DNA of 35,489 nt from Fodinibacter sp038330415 (GTDB lineage Bacteria > Actinomycetota > Actinomycetes > Actinomycetales > Dermatophilaceae): positions 1-35,489 of the forward strand of contig JBBQNZ010000023.1 of the NCBI GenBank assembly GCA_038330415.1. The letters run 5' to 3'. Positions within the stretch are counted from its first letter, which is position 1. Each line of letters begins with the position of its first letter. The notes under the pieces are model-generated. The model made no database searches, was not told where the DNA came from, and saw only the letters and a program-made list of their open reading frames with translations. Below, piece by piece: positions 24,230 through 32,247 of this stretch. The translations under genes and the position numbers were made by a program.

Positions 24230-25069
24230 TCAGAGGCGGCGGTCGTCGAGCACCGGGAACGACGTGCGGTAGTCCGCGGTGGCGGCGAGGTCGACCTCGA
24301 CCGACAGCACGCACTCCTCGCCCGGGCCCGGCCTCTCGCCTGCCCCGGAGGCCGCCGCATCGGCCTCGGCGAGCACCTCGCCGCTCGCCGTGACGACCTG
24401 GCTGTGCCCGCCCATCGGGTAGCCCGCGTGCGTGCCGGCGGTGTTGCACTGGACGACGACGCACTGGTTCTCGATGGCCCGGGCCCGGCCGAGCAGGGTC
24501 CAGTGCCCCACCCGCGCGGCGGGCCAGGCGGCCGGCACGACGAACAGCTCGGCCCCGGCAGCCAACTGCTGCCGGTAGAGCTCGGGGAAGCGCAGGTCGT
24601 AGCACGTCGACAGCCCCACCGTCACCGAGTGGCCTGCGCCAGAAGGGATCTGCGCAACGACCACGTCGGCGCCCGCCTCCATCAGCCGCGGCTCCCCCGC
24701 CCCGAACCCGAACCGGTGGATCTTGCGGTAGACCGCGAGCGGCGACCCCCCGGCATCCAGGAGCAGTGAGGTGTTGGCGAGGTCGTTGCCGTCGGCCCCC
24801 GGCTCGGGCAGCCGCTCGACGAACGACCCGGCGTGCAGCACGACGGATGCCGCGCGCGCGGCATCCGCCATCGCCCGGGCCCACGGGCCGTCGAGCGGCT
24901 GGGCCACGTCGGCCCAGCGCCGGTAGTCGAAGCCGGTGGCGCCCCACAGCTCGGGCAGCACGACGAGGTCGTGGCCGGCCTGCTCGGCGACCAGCCCGGC
25001 GACCCGGGCGACCCGGGCGTCGAAGGGCTCGTCGTCGTCGTAACCGAGCTGGATGACCGCGATGCGCAT
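24230..25069 (-). CDS. Nitrilase-superfamily carbon-nitrogen hydrolase
   Basis: The 279-residue amidase has the full Glu-Lys-Cys catalytic set: glutamate in VVLPELWG near 43, lysine in YRKIHRFG near 120, and cysteine in STCYDLRFPELYRQ near 151. It resembles Nit2/omega-amidase-type enzymes that hydrolyse amides such as alpha-ketoglutaramate or deaminated glutathione; the exact substrate is open. ATG at 25069 is followed at once by the first beta strand RIAVIQLGYDDDE, with GGAG a little upstream. The gene starts 17 bases after the stop of the CopD-CtaG gene and is probably in the same transcript. It contains a perfect palindrome built from two facing GGATGCC units at about 24843-24866. Confidence 0.9.
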   Translation of the reverse strand: MRIAVIQLGYDDDEPFDARVARVAGLVAEQAGHDLVVLPELWGATGFDYRRWADVAQPLDGPWARAMADAARAASVVLHAGSFVERLPEPGADGNDLANTSLLLDAGGSPLAVYRKIHRFGFGAGEPRLMEAGADVVVAQIPSGAGHSVTVGLSTCYDLRFPELYRQQLAAGAELFVVPAAWPAARVGHWTLLGRARAIENQCVVVQCNTAGTHAGYPMGGHSQVVTASGEVLAEADAAASGAGERPGPGEECVLSVEVDLAATADYRTSFPVLDDRRL

Positions 25070-25086
25070 GCCGGCATTCTCCACGG

Positions 25087-27084
25087 TCAGTCGAGGTGCT
25101 CGGCCTCGGTGCGCAGTCGCCCGAGGTACTCGTTGTAGGCCTTGAGCTCGGCGTCGCCGTCGCGGTCGGCCTGGCGGTCCTTGCGGCGGGTCTCCTGCTC
25201 GTCGCGCTTGAACCACTGGAAGGCCACGACCACGGCCAGGAACAGGGTGGGCGCCTCGCCGAACCCCCAGGCGATCTCACCGGCCCGATGTTGGTCGAGC
25301 AGCGGGTCGGGTCCCCACGGCAGGTTGATCTGCCCGAAGAAGTCGGGCGCCAGCAGGGTCTCGCTGCCGGTGAGCGCCACCCCGAAGAACGCGTGGAACG
25401 AGATGGTGGCGAACAGGATGACGAGCAGCGCCAGCGGTGACCACCGCGGCGGCCCGGGGTCGATGCCGATGAGCACCCAGACGAACAGGTAACCGGTGAG
25501 CAGGAAGTGGGCCATCATCAGCAGGTGCCCGGTGTGGGTGGTGAGCGACAGCCCGAACAGGCCGGTCCAGTAGAACGCCGCCAGGCTGAAGAAGAACAGG
25601 GATGCCGCCACGACCGGGTTGGCCAGCACCTGCATCGCCCGCGAGTGCACCACCTGCAGCAGCACCTCGCGCGGCCCCCACGACTTGTCGGGGCGCGCCT
25701 TCAGGGCCCGCAGCGCCAGCGTCACCGGCGCCCCGGGCACCAGGAACAACGGCACGGTCATCGCCACCGCCATGTGCAGCACCATGTGCGTGCTGAACAG
25801 CACCCGCCCCCAGATGCCGGGCGCACCGCAGGTGGCCCATACGAACAGGGCCCAGCCGACCACCCAGCAGATGGTGCGGACCACGGGCCAGGCGTCGCCG
25901 CGCCGGCGCAGCCGCACGACCCCCGCGAGGTAGAGGCCGACGGCCAGCGCGGCCGTGAAGAGGAAGAGCCAGTCGATGCGCCAGGCCGTGATCCAGTCGG
26001 CCCCCACCATCGGCCCGGGGTCGGGGTAGCCGCTCAGCTCGAGCACGCGGCTGGCCACGGGTGGCGCGTCGGGCACCGGCGGCTCGCTGCGGCCGAGCAC
26101 GGCGGCGAGGCCGGTGGCGGCTCCCATGATCGTGATCTCGACGACCGCCAGCCGGGCGAACGCCCGCCCGTCGCCGGGGCGCGCCGTGAGCACGTCGACG
26201 ATGTTGCGCCGGTGCAGCCAGCCGAGCACGCCGAGCGCGACCATCGCCACGGTCTTGAGCAGCACCACGACGCCGTAGGGCGTGGTGAGCCCCTCGAGCG
26301 ACCCCACCCGGATCCAGGCCTGCTGCACCCCGGTGAGGGCCACGGCCGTGAAGCACCACGCCGCCACGGTCGAGTAGCGCGCCACCGTCGTGCCGAGGTC
26401 GGCGCCGAGCGCTCGGCGCAGGGCGACCAGGCCGATCAGCCCACCGGTCCAGACCACGACGCCGAGCAGGTGCACGCCGAGGGCGTTGACGGCATCCTCG
26501 TGGCTGACCGAGCCGGCCGCGTGACCGGTGAGGGCCAGGATGACGACCGCGGCCAGGGTGAGCACGGCGAGCCACGCCATCGGGGCCCGTCGGGTGGTCA
26601 GCCGGGCCGACACCGCCACCACGACGGCGACGAGCGCGCTGATGAACAGCACCCGGGTCGTCTCCAGCGTCCAGGTGAACGAGATCAGCTGGTCGAACAG
26701 CCCGGCGCTGGTGAGCGGCGTGCCGGCGAGGTCGGCGAAGGTGAACACCACCTCGAGCAGCGCGGCCACTGCCCACACCGTGGCGGCGGTGGCGGCATAC
26801 CGGGTGGCGGTGACGCGGCGGTTGGTGCGCATGCGCTCGGGCACGAGGAAGGCCGCCAGGCCGAGCAGCCCCACCGTGGCGGCCGACGCGAGGGTGCTCA
26901 CCGCCGACACGATGGGCAGCCCCCAGCGCACCAGCGCGCCGGGGTCGGCCAGCTGGAGCGGCGCGGTGGCCCCGGTGATCATCGCCGCGACCAGCGCCCC
27001 CACGAGCCCCGCCACGACCGCGAGACCGAGTGCACGCGCGACCCCCGGTGCGCTCTCGGCAGGCGGGTGCTCGGGGGTGGCCAT
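25087..27084 (-). CDS. CopD-CtaG fusion: copper transport / cytochrome c oxidase assembly membrane protein
   Basis: This 665-residue protein has roughly fifteen membrane helices. The N-terminal half is a CopD-like copper-handling domain (MITGATAPLQLADPGALVRWG, later GVHLLGVVVWTGGLIGL). The C-terminal half is a CtaG_Caa3 domain, with FSTHMVLHMAVAMTVPLFLVPGAP near 447-470 and TGHLLMMAHFLLTGYLFVW near 540-558. The histidines in these helices are the likely metal ligands. The fusion is common in actinobacteria and should insert copper into the aa3 oxidase. It ends in a charged cytoplasmic tail. ATG at 27084 is preceded by TACGCT with a seven-base gap and no ribosome site. Confidence 0.92.
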   Translation of the reverse strand: MATPEHPPAESAPGVARALGLAVVAGLVGALVAAMITGATAPLQLADPGALVRWGLPIVSAVSTLASAATVGLLGLAAFLVPERMRTNRRVTATRYAATAATVWAVAALLEVVFTFADLAGTPLTSAGLFDQLISFTWTLETTRVLFISALVAVVVAVSARLTTRRAPMAWLAVLTLAAVVILALTGHAAGSVSHEDAVNALGVHLLGVVVWTGGLIGLVALRRALGADLGTTVARYSTVAAWCFTAVALTGVQQAWIRVGSLEGLTTPYGVVVLLKTVAMVALGVLGWLHRRNIVDVLTARPGDGRAFARLAVVEITIMGAATGLAAVLGRSEPPVPDAPPVASRVLELSGYPDPGPMVGADWITAWRIDWLFLFTAALAVGLYLAGVVRLRRRGDAWPVVRTICWVVGWALFVWATCGAPGIWGRVLFSTHMVLHMAVAMTVPLFLVPGAPVTLALRALKARPDKSWGPREVLLQVVHSRAMQVLANPVVAASLFFFSLAAFYWTGLFGLSLTTHTGHLLMMAHFLLTGYLFVWVLIGIDPGPPRWSPLALLVILFATISFHAFFGVALTGSETLLAPDFFGQINLPWGPDPLLDQHRAGEIAWGFGEAPTLFLAVVVAFQWFKRDEQETRRKDRQADRDGDAELKAYNEYLGRLRTEAEHLD

Positions 27085-27111
27085 GAGCACCAGCGTAGGT
27101 ACTGTGTGCGC
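27085..27111. promoter_or_regulatory. 27-bp divergent spacer with two back-to-back leaderless -10 boxes
   Basis: The ATG of the CopD-CtaG gene (minus) and the ATG of the mycothiol enzyme gene (plus) are only 27 bases apart. On the minus strand TACGCT (27097-27092) lies seven bases before ATG 27084. On the plus strand TACTGT (27100-27105) lies six bases before ATG 27112. The boxes are two bases apart, so any -35 contacts would fall inside the opposite gene. There is no room for a Shine-Dalgarno leader on either side. Confidence 0.6.
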
Positions 27112-27960
27112 ATGTCCCTGCACCCCCCGGCCCCGAGCGACCTCGGCGAGCTGGTCGAGGCGTACGCGCAGACGGTGCAGCACGTCATCGACCTCGGCCG
27201 CACCATGCGCCCGGCCGATGCCGCCCGGCCCACCGACTGCCCGGGGTGGACCGTGCTCGACCAGATCGCGCACGTCGCCAGCACCGAGGCGATGGTTGCC
27301 GGCGAGCCCGAGCCCGACGTCGACGTCAGCCACCGCGCGCACGTGCGGCACGCCTTCGGCGCCCGGATCGAGAAGTACGTCGAGTCGCGCCGCGGGCGTG
27401 ACCTCGAAGAGGTGCTCGACGAGCTCGAGGAACGCCTGGCCGAGCGGCTCTCGGTCTACCGCTCCGGCAGCGAGTGGTCCGAGCGCGAGGTGGCGGGCCC
27501 CTTCGGCACCACGACCTGGGCCGACCTCCTCGCCACCCGCACCTTCGACATCTGGGTGCACGAACAGGACATCCGCGAGGCGATCGAGCGCCCCGGCGGC
27601 CTCGACACCGCCGCCGCCGCCCTCTCGGTGAGCCGGCTGTTCGCCCTGCTCCCCCGCATCGTGGCCAAGGACGCCGGCATCGAGCCCGGCCACGCCGTGG
27701 TGCTCGACCTCACCGGGCCGACCGTCGGGCGCGCGGGCGCCCGCGTCGAGGAGCACGACGGCAAGGCCCGCGGCATCCCGCTGTTCACCGGCGAGTCCGA
27801 GGACCACCCCGACGTGGTCACCACCTCGCTCACCATGTCGACCGCGGTGGCCGGCCGGCTGCTGGGCGGGCGCCGCTCCCCCGGCGACCTGCACGTGACG
27901 GTGCACGGCGACGACGACGTGGCCCACCGGGTCATGGCCGCGATGGCGATCACCCCCTGA
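27112..27960 (+). CDS. Mycothiol-dependent maleylpyruvate isomerase family enzyme
   Basis: The 282-residue protein has an N-terminal DinB-like four-helix mycothiol-binding domain. It shows the conserved CPGWTVLDQIAHVAS near residues 43-57 and RTFDIWVHEQDIREA near 143-157, which supply the metal-binding His-Glu-His set. A smaller C-terminal domain follows, where the SCP2-like fold usually lies. Such enzymes use mycothiol, the actinobacterial thiol, in isomerisation, dehalogenation or detoxification; the substrate is unknown. The gene starts without a ribosome site, six bases after TACTGT. The next gene begins three bases after its stop and is probably in the same operon. Confidence 0.87.
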   Translation: MSLHPPAPSDLGELVEAYAQTVQHVIDLGRTMRPADAARPTDCPGWTVLDQIAHVASTEAMVAGEPEPDVDVSHRAHVRHAFGARIEKYVESRRGRDLEEVLDELEERLAERLSVYRSGSEWSEREVAGPFGTTTWADLLATRTFDIWVHEQDIREAIERPGGLDTAAAALSVSRLFALLPRIVAKDAGIEPGHAVVLDLTGPTVGRAGARVEEHDGKARGIPLFTGESEDHPDVVTTSLTMSTAVAGRLLGGRRSPGDLHVTVHGDDDVAHRVMAAMAITP

Positions 27961-27962
27961 GC

Positions 27963-28445
27963 ATGGCCACTTTCTCGACTGCGAACCGTTCCGCTGCCAC
28001 GGTCACCGCTGACGCCGACGCCGTGTGGGACGCGCTCACCGACCCCGCGCTACTCGCTCGCCTCACGCCGTTCCTGCACACCGTGCGTCCCGATGGCGAC
28101 GAGCACTGGGTCTGGCAGATGACGAAGGTGCCGGTGCTCGGCAAGAGCTTCTCGTTCACCTTCCGCGAGCGGATGGACTTCGATCCCAAGACCCGCATCG
28201 ACTTCACCCACGACCCGGCACCTGGAACCGACGAGACCGCCGGGGTGGTCGGCTGGTACGCCATCAAGGAGCACCCGAGGGGTACCCGGCTCGAGACCTC
28301 GATGGAGATCACGGTCGACCTGCCCTTCCCCGGGCTGCTGCGTCCCGCGGTCGACGCCGGGATGAAGGGCGTCATCGCGCTCATGGGGCAGCGGTTCTCA
28401 CACAACCTGCTCCACCACCTCGGCGCCTCGTCCGCCCGAGGTTAG
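27963..28445 (+). CDS. SRPBCC (polyketide cyclase/START-like) family protein
   Basis: This 160-residue soluble protein has the helix-grip pattern. It opens with a beta strand ANRSAATVTADADAVWDALTDPALLARLTPF, where the DAVWDALTDP helix is typical of the family. Curved strands follow (HWVWQMTKVPVLGKSFSFTFRERMDF), and a long C-terminal helix (AVDAGMKGVIALMGQRFSHNLLHHL) closes the ligand cavity. No ligand or reaction can be named. It lies two bases after the mycothiol-enzyme stop, so translation may be coupled. Its stop is followed by the promoter of the MarR operon. Confidence 0.82.
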   Translation: MATFSTANRSAATVTADADAVWDALTDPALLARLTPFLHTVRPDGDEHWVWQMTKVPVLGKSFSFTFRERMDFDPKTRIDFTHDPAPGTDETAGVVGWYAIKEHPRGTRLETSMEITVDLPFPGLLRPAVDAGMKGVIALMGQRFSHNLLHHLGASSARG

Positions 28446-28490
28446 ACAGCAGAAGTCCTCGCGCGTTTCGGGAATGTCCCCGGCCCCTCA

Positions 28491-28514
28491 TATAGTTGTA
28501 TGCCGCAAGCAACT
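28491..28514 (+). promoter_or_regulatory. MarR operon -10 box and overlapping operator palindrome
   Basis: TATAGT at 28491-28496 is a near-perfect -10. A 21-bp palindrome at 28494-28514 has outer arms AGTTG and CAACT and inner arms TGC and GCA around a single central base. It overlaps the -10 and would block RNA polymerase when bound. Position and symmetry suit autorepression by the MarR protein encoded 20 bases downstream. Confidence 0.65.
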
Positions 28515-28534
28515 GTTGTGAGAAAGGACCTCGG

Positions 28535-29011
28535 ATGCCGTTCAGCTCCGTGCCGTCGACCCCGACGGCCGTGCTCGGCGACGACCTGATCCGCGTCGTC
28601 AAGCTGCTGCACCTCGTGCGGCAGCAGGCCCCGCGCCAGCACCCACAGGTCGACCCGATGGCCTACCCGCTGCTGTTCAACCTCAAGGCCGCGCCGATGC
28701 GCGTCTCGGCCCTGGCCGAGGTGCTGCACTCCGACGTCTCCACCGTGAGCCGGCAGGTCACCACCCTGGTCGACCTCGGCTTCGTCCGCCGCGGTCCCGA
28801 CCCCGACGACGGCCGGGCCCAGGCGCTGTCGCTCACCGACGAGGGCAGCACCCTGCTCACCGCCATCCGCGAGGACCGCGACCGCTGGCTGCAGGGCCTG
28901 CTGGCGGACTGGTCCGACGACGACGTCACCGCGTTCTCCGCGCACCTGCGCCACTTCGCCTCCGACCTCGAGGCCTCCATCCCCTCCATCACCAAAAGGA
29001 TCGACCGATGA
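28535..29011 (+). CDS. MarR family transcriptional regulator
   Basis: This 158-residue winged-helix repressor has a recognition region MRVSALAEVLHSDVSTVSRQVTTLVDLGFVRR near residues 50-81 and the wing PDPDDGRAQALSLTDEG just after it. Both are classic for MarR proteins. The N- and C-terminal helices should form the dimer. ATG at 28535 with GAAAGGA upstream is preferred to the earlier open ATG at 28496, which lies inside the operator. Its stop overlaps the start of the exporter gene as ATGA, so regulator and pump form one operon. The likely inducers are toxic phenolic or drug-like compounds, but this is inference from the family. Confidence 0.92.
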   Translation: MPFSSVPSTPTAVLGDDLIRVVKLLHLVRQQAPRQHPQVDPMAYPLLFNLKAAPMRVSALAEVLHSDVSTVSRQVTTLVDLGFVRRGPDPDDGRAQALSLTDEGSTLLTAIREDRDRWLQGLLADWSDDDVTAFSAHLRHFASDLEASIPSITKRIDR

Positions 29012-30783
29012 ACGACTCCACCCCGCCCGATATCCGGGAGGCCGCCCTGGCCACCGGCAGCGGTGCCCCGGCACGCGCCGCGGTGACCGACGAGCCGGAC
29101 CGCCCCACCGGTCCCCTCACCCACCGCCAGATCGTCACGATCCTCATCGGCCTGATGATGGGCATGTTCCTCGCGGCGCTCGACCAGACCATCGTGGCGA
29201 CGGCCATCCGCACCATCGCCGACGACCTCAAGGGGCTGAACCACCAGGCCTGGGCGACCACCGCCTACCTGATCACCTCGACGATCGTCACCCCGCTCTA
29301 CGGCAAGCTCGGCGACATCTACGGGCGCAAGAAGCTCTTCATCATCGCCATCTCGATCTTCATCTTCGGCTCGATCCTGTGCTCGTTCGCCACCTCGATG
29401 TTCTCCCTCGCGGCGTTCCGCGCCGTGCAGGGCCTGGGCGCCGGCGGCCTGTTCTCACTCGCGCTCGCGATCATCGGCGACATCGTGCCGCCGCGTGAGC
29501 GCGCCAAGTACCAGGGCTACTTCCTCGCCGTGTTCGGCACGGCGTCGGTGCTCGGCCCGGTCATCGGCGGCTTCTTCGCCGGCCAGTCGACCATCCTCGG
29601 CATCCAGGGCTGGCGCTGGGTCTTCCTCGTCAACGTGCCGATCGGCATCGCCGCCCTGGCCGTGGTCTCCAAGACGCTGCACCTGCGCCACACCCGCCTC
29701 GACCACCGCATCGACTGGGCCGGCGCCGCACTGCTCTCGGTCGCCCTCGTGCCGCTGCTGCTCGTCGCCGAGCAGGGCCGCGAGTGGGGCTGGGTCGACA
29801 GCAAGTCGACCGCCTGCTACGTCATCGGCATCCTCGGCGCCATCGGCTTCTTCTGGCAGGAGTGGCGGATGAAGGACGAGGCGATCCTGCCGTTGAAGAT
29901 GTTCCGCAACAAGACGGTCGGGGTCTCCTCGGTGGCCTCGGTGCTCATCGGTGTCGCGATGTTCGGTGGTCTGGCCGCGCTCCCGCTCTACCTGCAGATC
30001 GTCAAGGGAGCCACCCCGACCCAGGCCGGGCTGCTGCTGCTGCCGATGACCCTCGGCATCATGTTCGGGTCGATCCTGTCGGGCCAGATCATCTCGCGCA
30101 CCGGCCGCTACCGGAAGTTCCCGATCATCGGCTCGGGGCTGCTCGCCGTCTCCCTCTTCGTCTTCCATTACGTGGAGTTCGACACCCCGCTGTGGCAGAC
30201 GATGATCGTGATGCTGGCCTTCGGCATGGGGCTGGGCTTCAACTTCCAGCCGCTCACCCTGGCCGTGCAGAACGCCGTGCCGCCGCAGCAGATCGGTGTC
30301 GCCACCTCGACGGCCACCTTCACCCGGCAGATCGGTGGCGCCCTGGGCACCGCCGTCTTCCTGTCGATCCTGTTCTCCACGGCCGGGGAGAAGATCACTT
30401 CGGCCCTGCGGGCCGCCGTCCCCACCGCCGACTTCCAGGCCGCGCTGGCCGACCCGGCGAACGCCGCGGTCGCCGAGCAGCTCAAGGCGGCCCAGGCCAG
30501 TGGCGGTGGCGCGGCCAGTGGTGTGCTGCAGGACAGCTCGTTCCTCAACGGGCTCGACGAGCGCATCGCGAAGCCGTTCCTCATGGGCTTCTCCGAGGCG
30601 ATGGACACCGTGTTCCTCGTCGGCTCCGTCGTCATGGTTGTCGGCTTCCTGGTGATGCTGATGCTCCCGCACGTCGAGCTGCGGTCGGGCTCGTCGTACG
30701 ACGACCGCGCCAAGACCGAGTCGGATGCCGCGGCCGAGGCCGCCGCCGGTCCGCAGGACGCCCCCGTGGTCGCCCCGCACTGA
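29008..30783 (+). CDS. MFS multidrug exporter, DHA2 (EmrB/QacA) family, 14 helices
   Basis: A 591-residue drug:proton antiporter with about 14 membrane helices. Helix 1 carries the family motif FLAALDQTIVATAIRTIADDL. Motif A is GKLGDIYGRKKLF near 106-118, and the motif C region is ASVLGPVIGGFF near 179-190. A periplasmic-type loop precedes the last helix, and the C-terminal tail is polar and Ala/Glu-rich. It is translationally coupled to the MarR gene, so expression should rise when the repressor is released. The gene ends shortly before a strong hairpin that is shared with the convergent HAD gene. Confidence 0.93.
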   Translation: MNDSTPPDIREAALATGSGAPARAAVTDEPDRPTGPLTHRQIVTILIGLMMGMFLAALDQTIVATAIRTIADDLKGLNHQAWATTAYLITSTIVTPLYGKLGDIYGRKKLFIIAISIFIFGSILCSFATSMFSLAAFRAVQGLGAGGLFSLALAIIGDIVPPRERAKYQGYFLAVFGTASVLGPVIGGFFAGQSTILGIQGWRWVFLVNVPIGIAALAVVSKTLHLRHTRLDHRIDWAGAALLSVALVPLLLVAEQGREWGWVDSKSTACYVIGILGAIGFFWQEWRMKDEAILPLKMFRNKTVGVSSVASVLIGVAMFGGLAALPLYLQIVKGATPTQAGLLLLPMTLGIMFGSILSGQIISRTGRYRKFPIIGSGLLAVSLFVFHYVEFDTPLWQTMIVMLAFGMGLGFNFQPLTLAVQNAVPPQQIGVATSTATFTRQIGGALGTAVFLSILFSTAGEKITSALRAAVPTADFQAALADPANAAVAEQLKAAQASGGGAASGVLQDSSFLNGLDERIAKPFLMGFSEAMDTVFLVGSVVMVVGFLVMLMLPHVELRSGSSYDDRAKTESDAAAEAAAGPQDAPVVAPH

Positions 30784-30800
30784 CGCCCTCACATCCCGTC

Positions 30801-30844
30801 ACGAGTGCGGAAGTGGTTGCCAGGGCGGCCACTTCCGCACTCGT
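30801..30844. terminator. Bidirectional terminator hairpin
   Basis: A perfect 16-bp inverted repeat (30801-30816 with 30829-30844), which can be extended inward by five more pairs including two G-T. It lies between two convergent genes, 17 bases after the exporter stop and 5 bases before the end of the HAD gene. No T run is present on either side. Confidence 0.75.
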
Positions 30845-30849
30845 CGACT

Positions 30850-31500
30850 TCAGGGGGCCAGCAGGGTGGGCAGCGTGGTGAGGTCGGGCAGCGTGCGGGT
30901 GGCGCCGGCGTCCACGAGCTGCTGCGCGGTGAAGCTGGTCGTGACGCCGACGACGGTGCCGACCCCCGCCGCAGCGGCCGAGCGAACGCCGTCGGGTGCG
31001 TCCTCGCAGGCGAGCGCGGTGCCGGGGTCGACCCCGAGCCGCTCGCACGCCAGGGCGTAGCAGGCCGGGTCGGGCTTGCCGGTGGCGATGTCCTCGCGAG
31101 TGACGGTGGCGGCGAAGGCGGCGACACCCCCGAAGGACGGAAGCACCCGACTCACCCAGCGGGTGCCCGCCGAGGTGACCAGCGCGAGGGGGATGCCTGC
31201 GGCGCGCGCCCACGAGACCGCCTCGACGGCGCCGGCGACCGGTCCGGGCAGGTGCCGCAGCGGTTCCAGGGCGATGATCTCGGCGAGCAGACCCTCCGGG
31301 TCCTCGTCGCGCCACGGACCGTCGACCGTACGAAAGACGTCGCCGGCCCGGCGACCGGTGAACTGCGCGGCGACGGCGTCGTCGAAGGGCCAGCCGCGCT
31401 GCGCGAACCAGGCCCGGTAGCGCTCGCGGTGCAGCGGCTCGGAGTCGACGAGGGTGCCGTCGAGGTCGAGCAGCAGGGCGGCGACCCGTGGCCCCGTCAC
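30850..31500 (-). CDS. HAD-superfamily sugar phosphatase/phosphoglucomutase-like hydrolase
   Basis: About 216 residues with the HAD motifs: nucleophile DLDGTLVDSE near the N-terminus, motif II serine/threonine in ALVTSAGT, lysine in GKPDP, and the acidic motif EDAPDGVRSAAAAG. The helical cap between motifs I and II places it with beta-phosphoglucomutase-like sugar phosphatases. GTG at 31500 overlaps the IIA stop as GTGA and is taken as the start; GTG at 31515 would add five residues. Linkage to the PTS genes suggests that it removes phosphate from excess sugar phosphate, but that is inference. Confidence 0.85.
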   Translation of the reverse strand: MTGPRVAALLLDLDGTLVDSEPLHRERYRAWFAQRGWPFDDAVAAQFTGRRAGDVFRTVDGPWRDEDPEGLLAEIIALEPLRHLPGPVAGAVEAVSWARAAGIPLALVTSAGTRWVSRVLPSFGGVAAFAATVTREDIATGKPDPACYALACERLGVDPGTALACEDAPDGVRSAAAAGVGTVVGVTTSFTAQQLVDAGATRTLPDLTTLPTLLAP

Positions 31501-31955
31501 GAGCCGGTGGGCCACGCGAAGAGGACGTCGCCTGCCGACACGGTGTCACCGACGCGGTCGCTGGCCACGTCGCCCGCCTTGGTGTCGAGCACGCAGACCA
31601 TGACCATCGGGCTGAGGTCGCGCGCCACGACGTCGGAGGGGTTCCACCGGGTGACCGGCTGGCCGGCCTCGACGGTGTCCTTCTCGGCCGCGAGCAGCTC
31701 GAACCCCGCCCCCTCGAGGTGAACGGTGTCGATGCCGAGGTGCACGAGGATGCCGGCGCCCTCGTCGGTGAGCACGACGAACGCGTGGGGCAACAGCTTG
31801 AGCAGGGTCCCGGCGACGGGCGACACGGCATCCGTCTCACCGCCGGAAGGCTCGACGGCGACGCCGGCACCGACCATCTCGGCGGCGAACACCGCGTCGG
31901 GCACCTGCGACAGCGGACCGACCAGCCCCGCGACGGGGGCGAGCACGTCGGTCAC
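31497..31955 (-). CDS. PTS sugar transporter subunit IIA (glucose family, Crr-like)
   Basis: The 152-residue phosphocarrier has the EIIA-Glc fold: LAPVAGLVGPLSQVPDAVFAAEMVG at the start, then SPVAGTLLKLLPHAFVVLTDEG and ILVHLGIDTVHLEG. H72 in HLGIDT is the phosphorylated histidine and H57 its partner. It would pass phosphate from HPr to the IIB protein encoded just upstream. The start is GTG at 31955, overlapping the IIB stop as GTGA. IIA, IIB and IIC are separate proteins here, as in the GlcNAc system of Streptomyces, where the IIA is Crr. Confidence 0.93.
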   Translation of the reverse strand: MTDVLAPVAGLVGPLSQVPDAVFAAEMVGAGVAVEPSGGETDAVSPVAGTLLKLLPHAFVVLTDEGAGILVHLGIDTVHLEGAGFELLAAEKDTVEAGQPVTRWNPSDVVARDLSPMVMVCVLDTKAGDVASDRVGDTVSAGDVLFAWPTGS

Positions 31956-32185
31956 ATCAGGTCCCCGATGTCCTCGGCCAGGTTGTCGGCCTCGGGCCCG
32001 ACCACGACCTGCACGACCGACCCGGCCCGCACCACCCCGTGCGCGCCGGCGGCCTTGAGCGCCTTCTCGTCGACCAGGCCCATGTCCTTGACCTCGGTGC
32101 GCAGCCGGGTGATGCACGGCTCCATCTCGACGATGTTGCCGGCGCCGCCGAGCCCGGCGAGGATCTGCTCTGCCTTGCTGCCCAT
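31952..32185 (-). CDS. PTS sugar transporter subunit IIB (GlcNAc/glucose family, NagF-like)
   Basis: A 77-residue single-domain EIIB. The phosphorylated cysteine is C24 in MEPCITRLR, preceded by the helix KAEQILAGLGGAGNIV and followed by the strand GSVVQVVVGPEADNLAEDI. ATG at 32185 has GAAAGGA upstream at good spacing and starts the typical domain, whereas the longer open frame adds a Pro-rich stretch. It is the first gene of the minus-strand operon IIB-IIA-HAD and faces the GntR-IIC-nagA operon across 115 bases. Confidence 0.92.
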   Translation of the reverse strand: MGSKAEQILAGLGGAGNIVEMEPCITRLRTEVKDMGLVDEKALKAAGAHGVVRAGSVVQVVVGPEADNLAEDIGDLM

Positions 32186-32247
32186 GGAAGGTCCTTTCGG
32201 TTCGGGAGCCGCCCGGATTGACACGTCCCCACCCCGGGTGCATCCTC

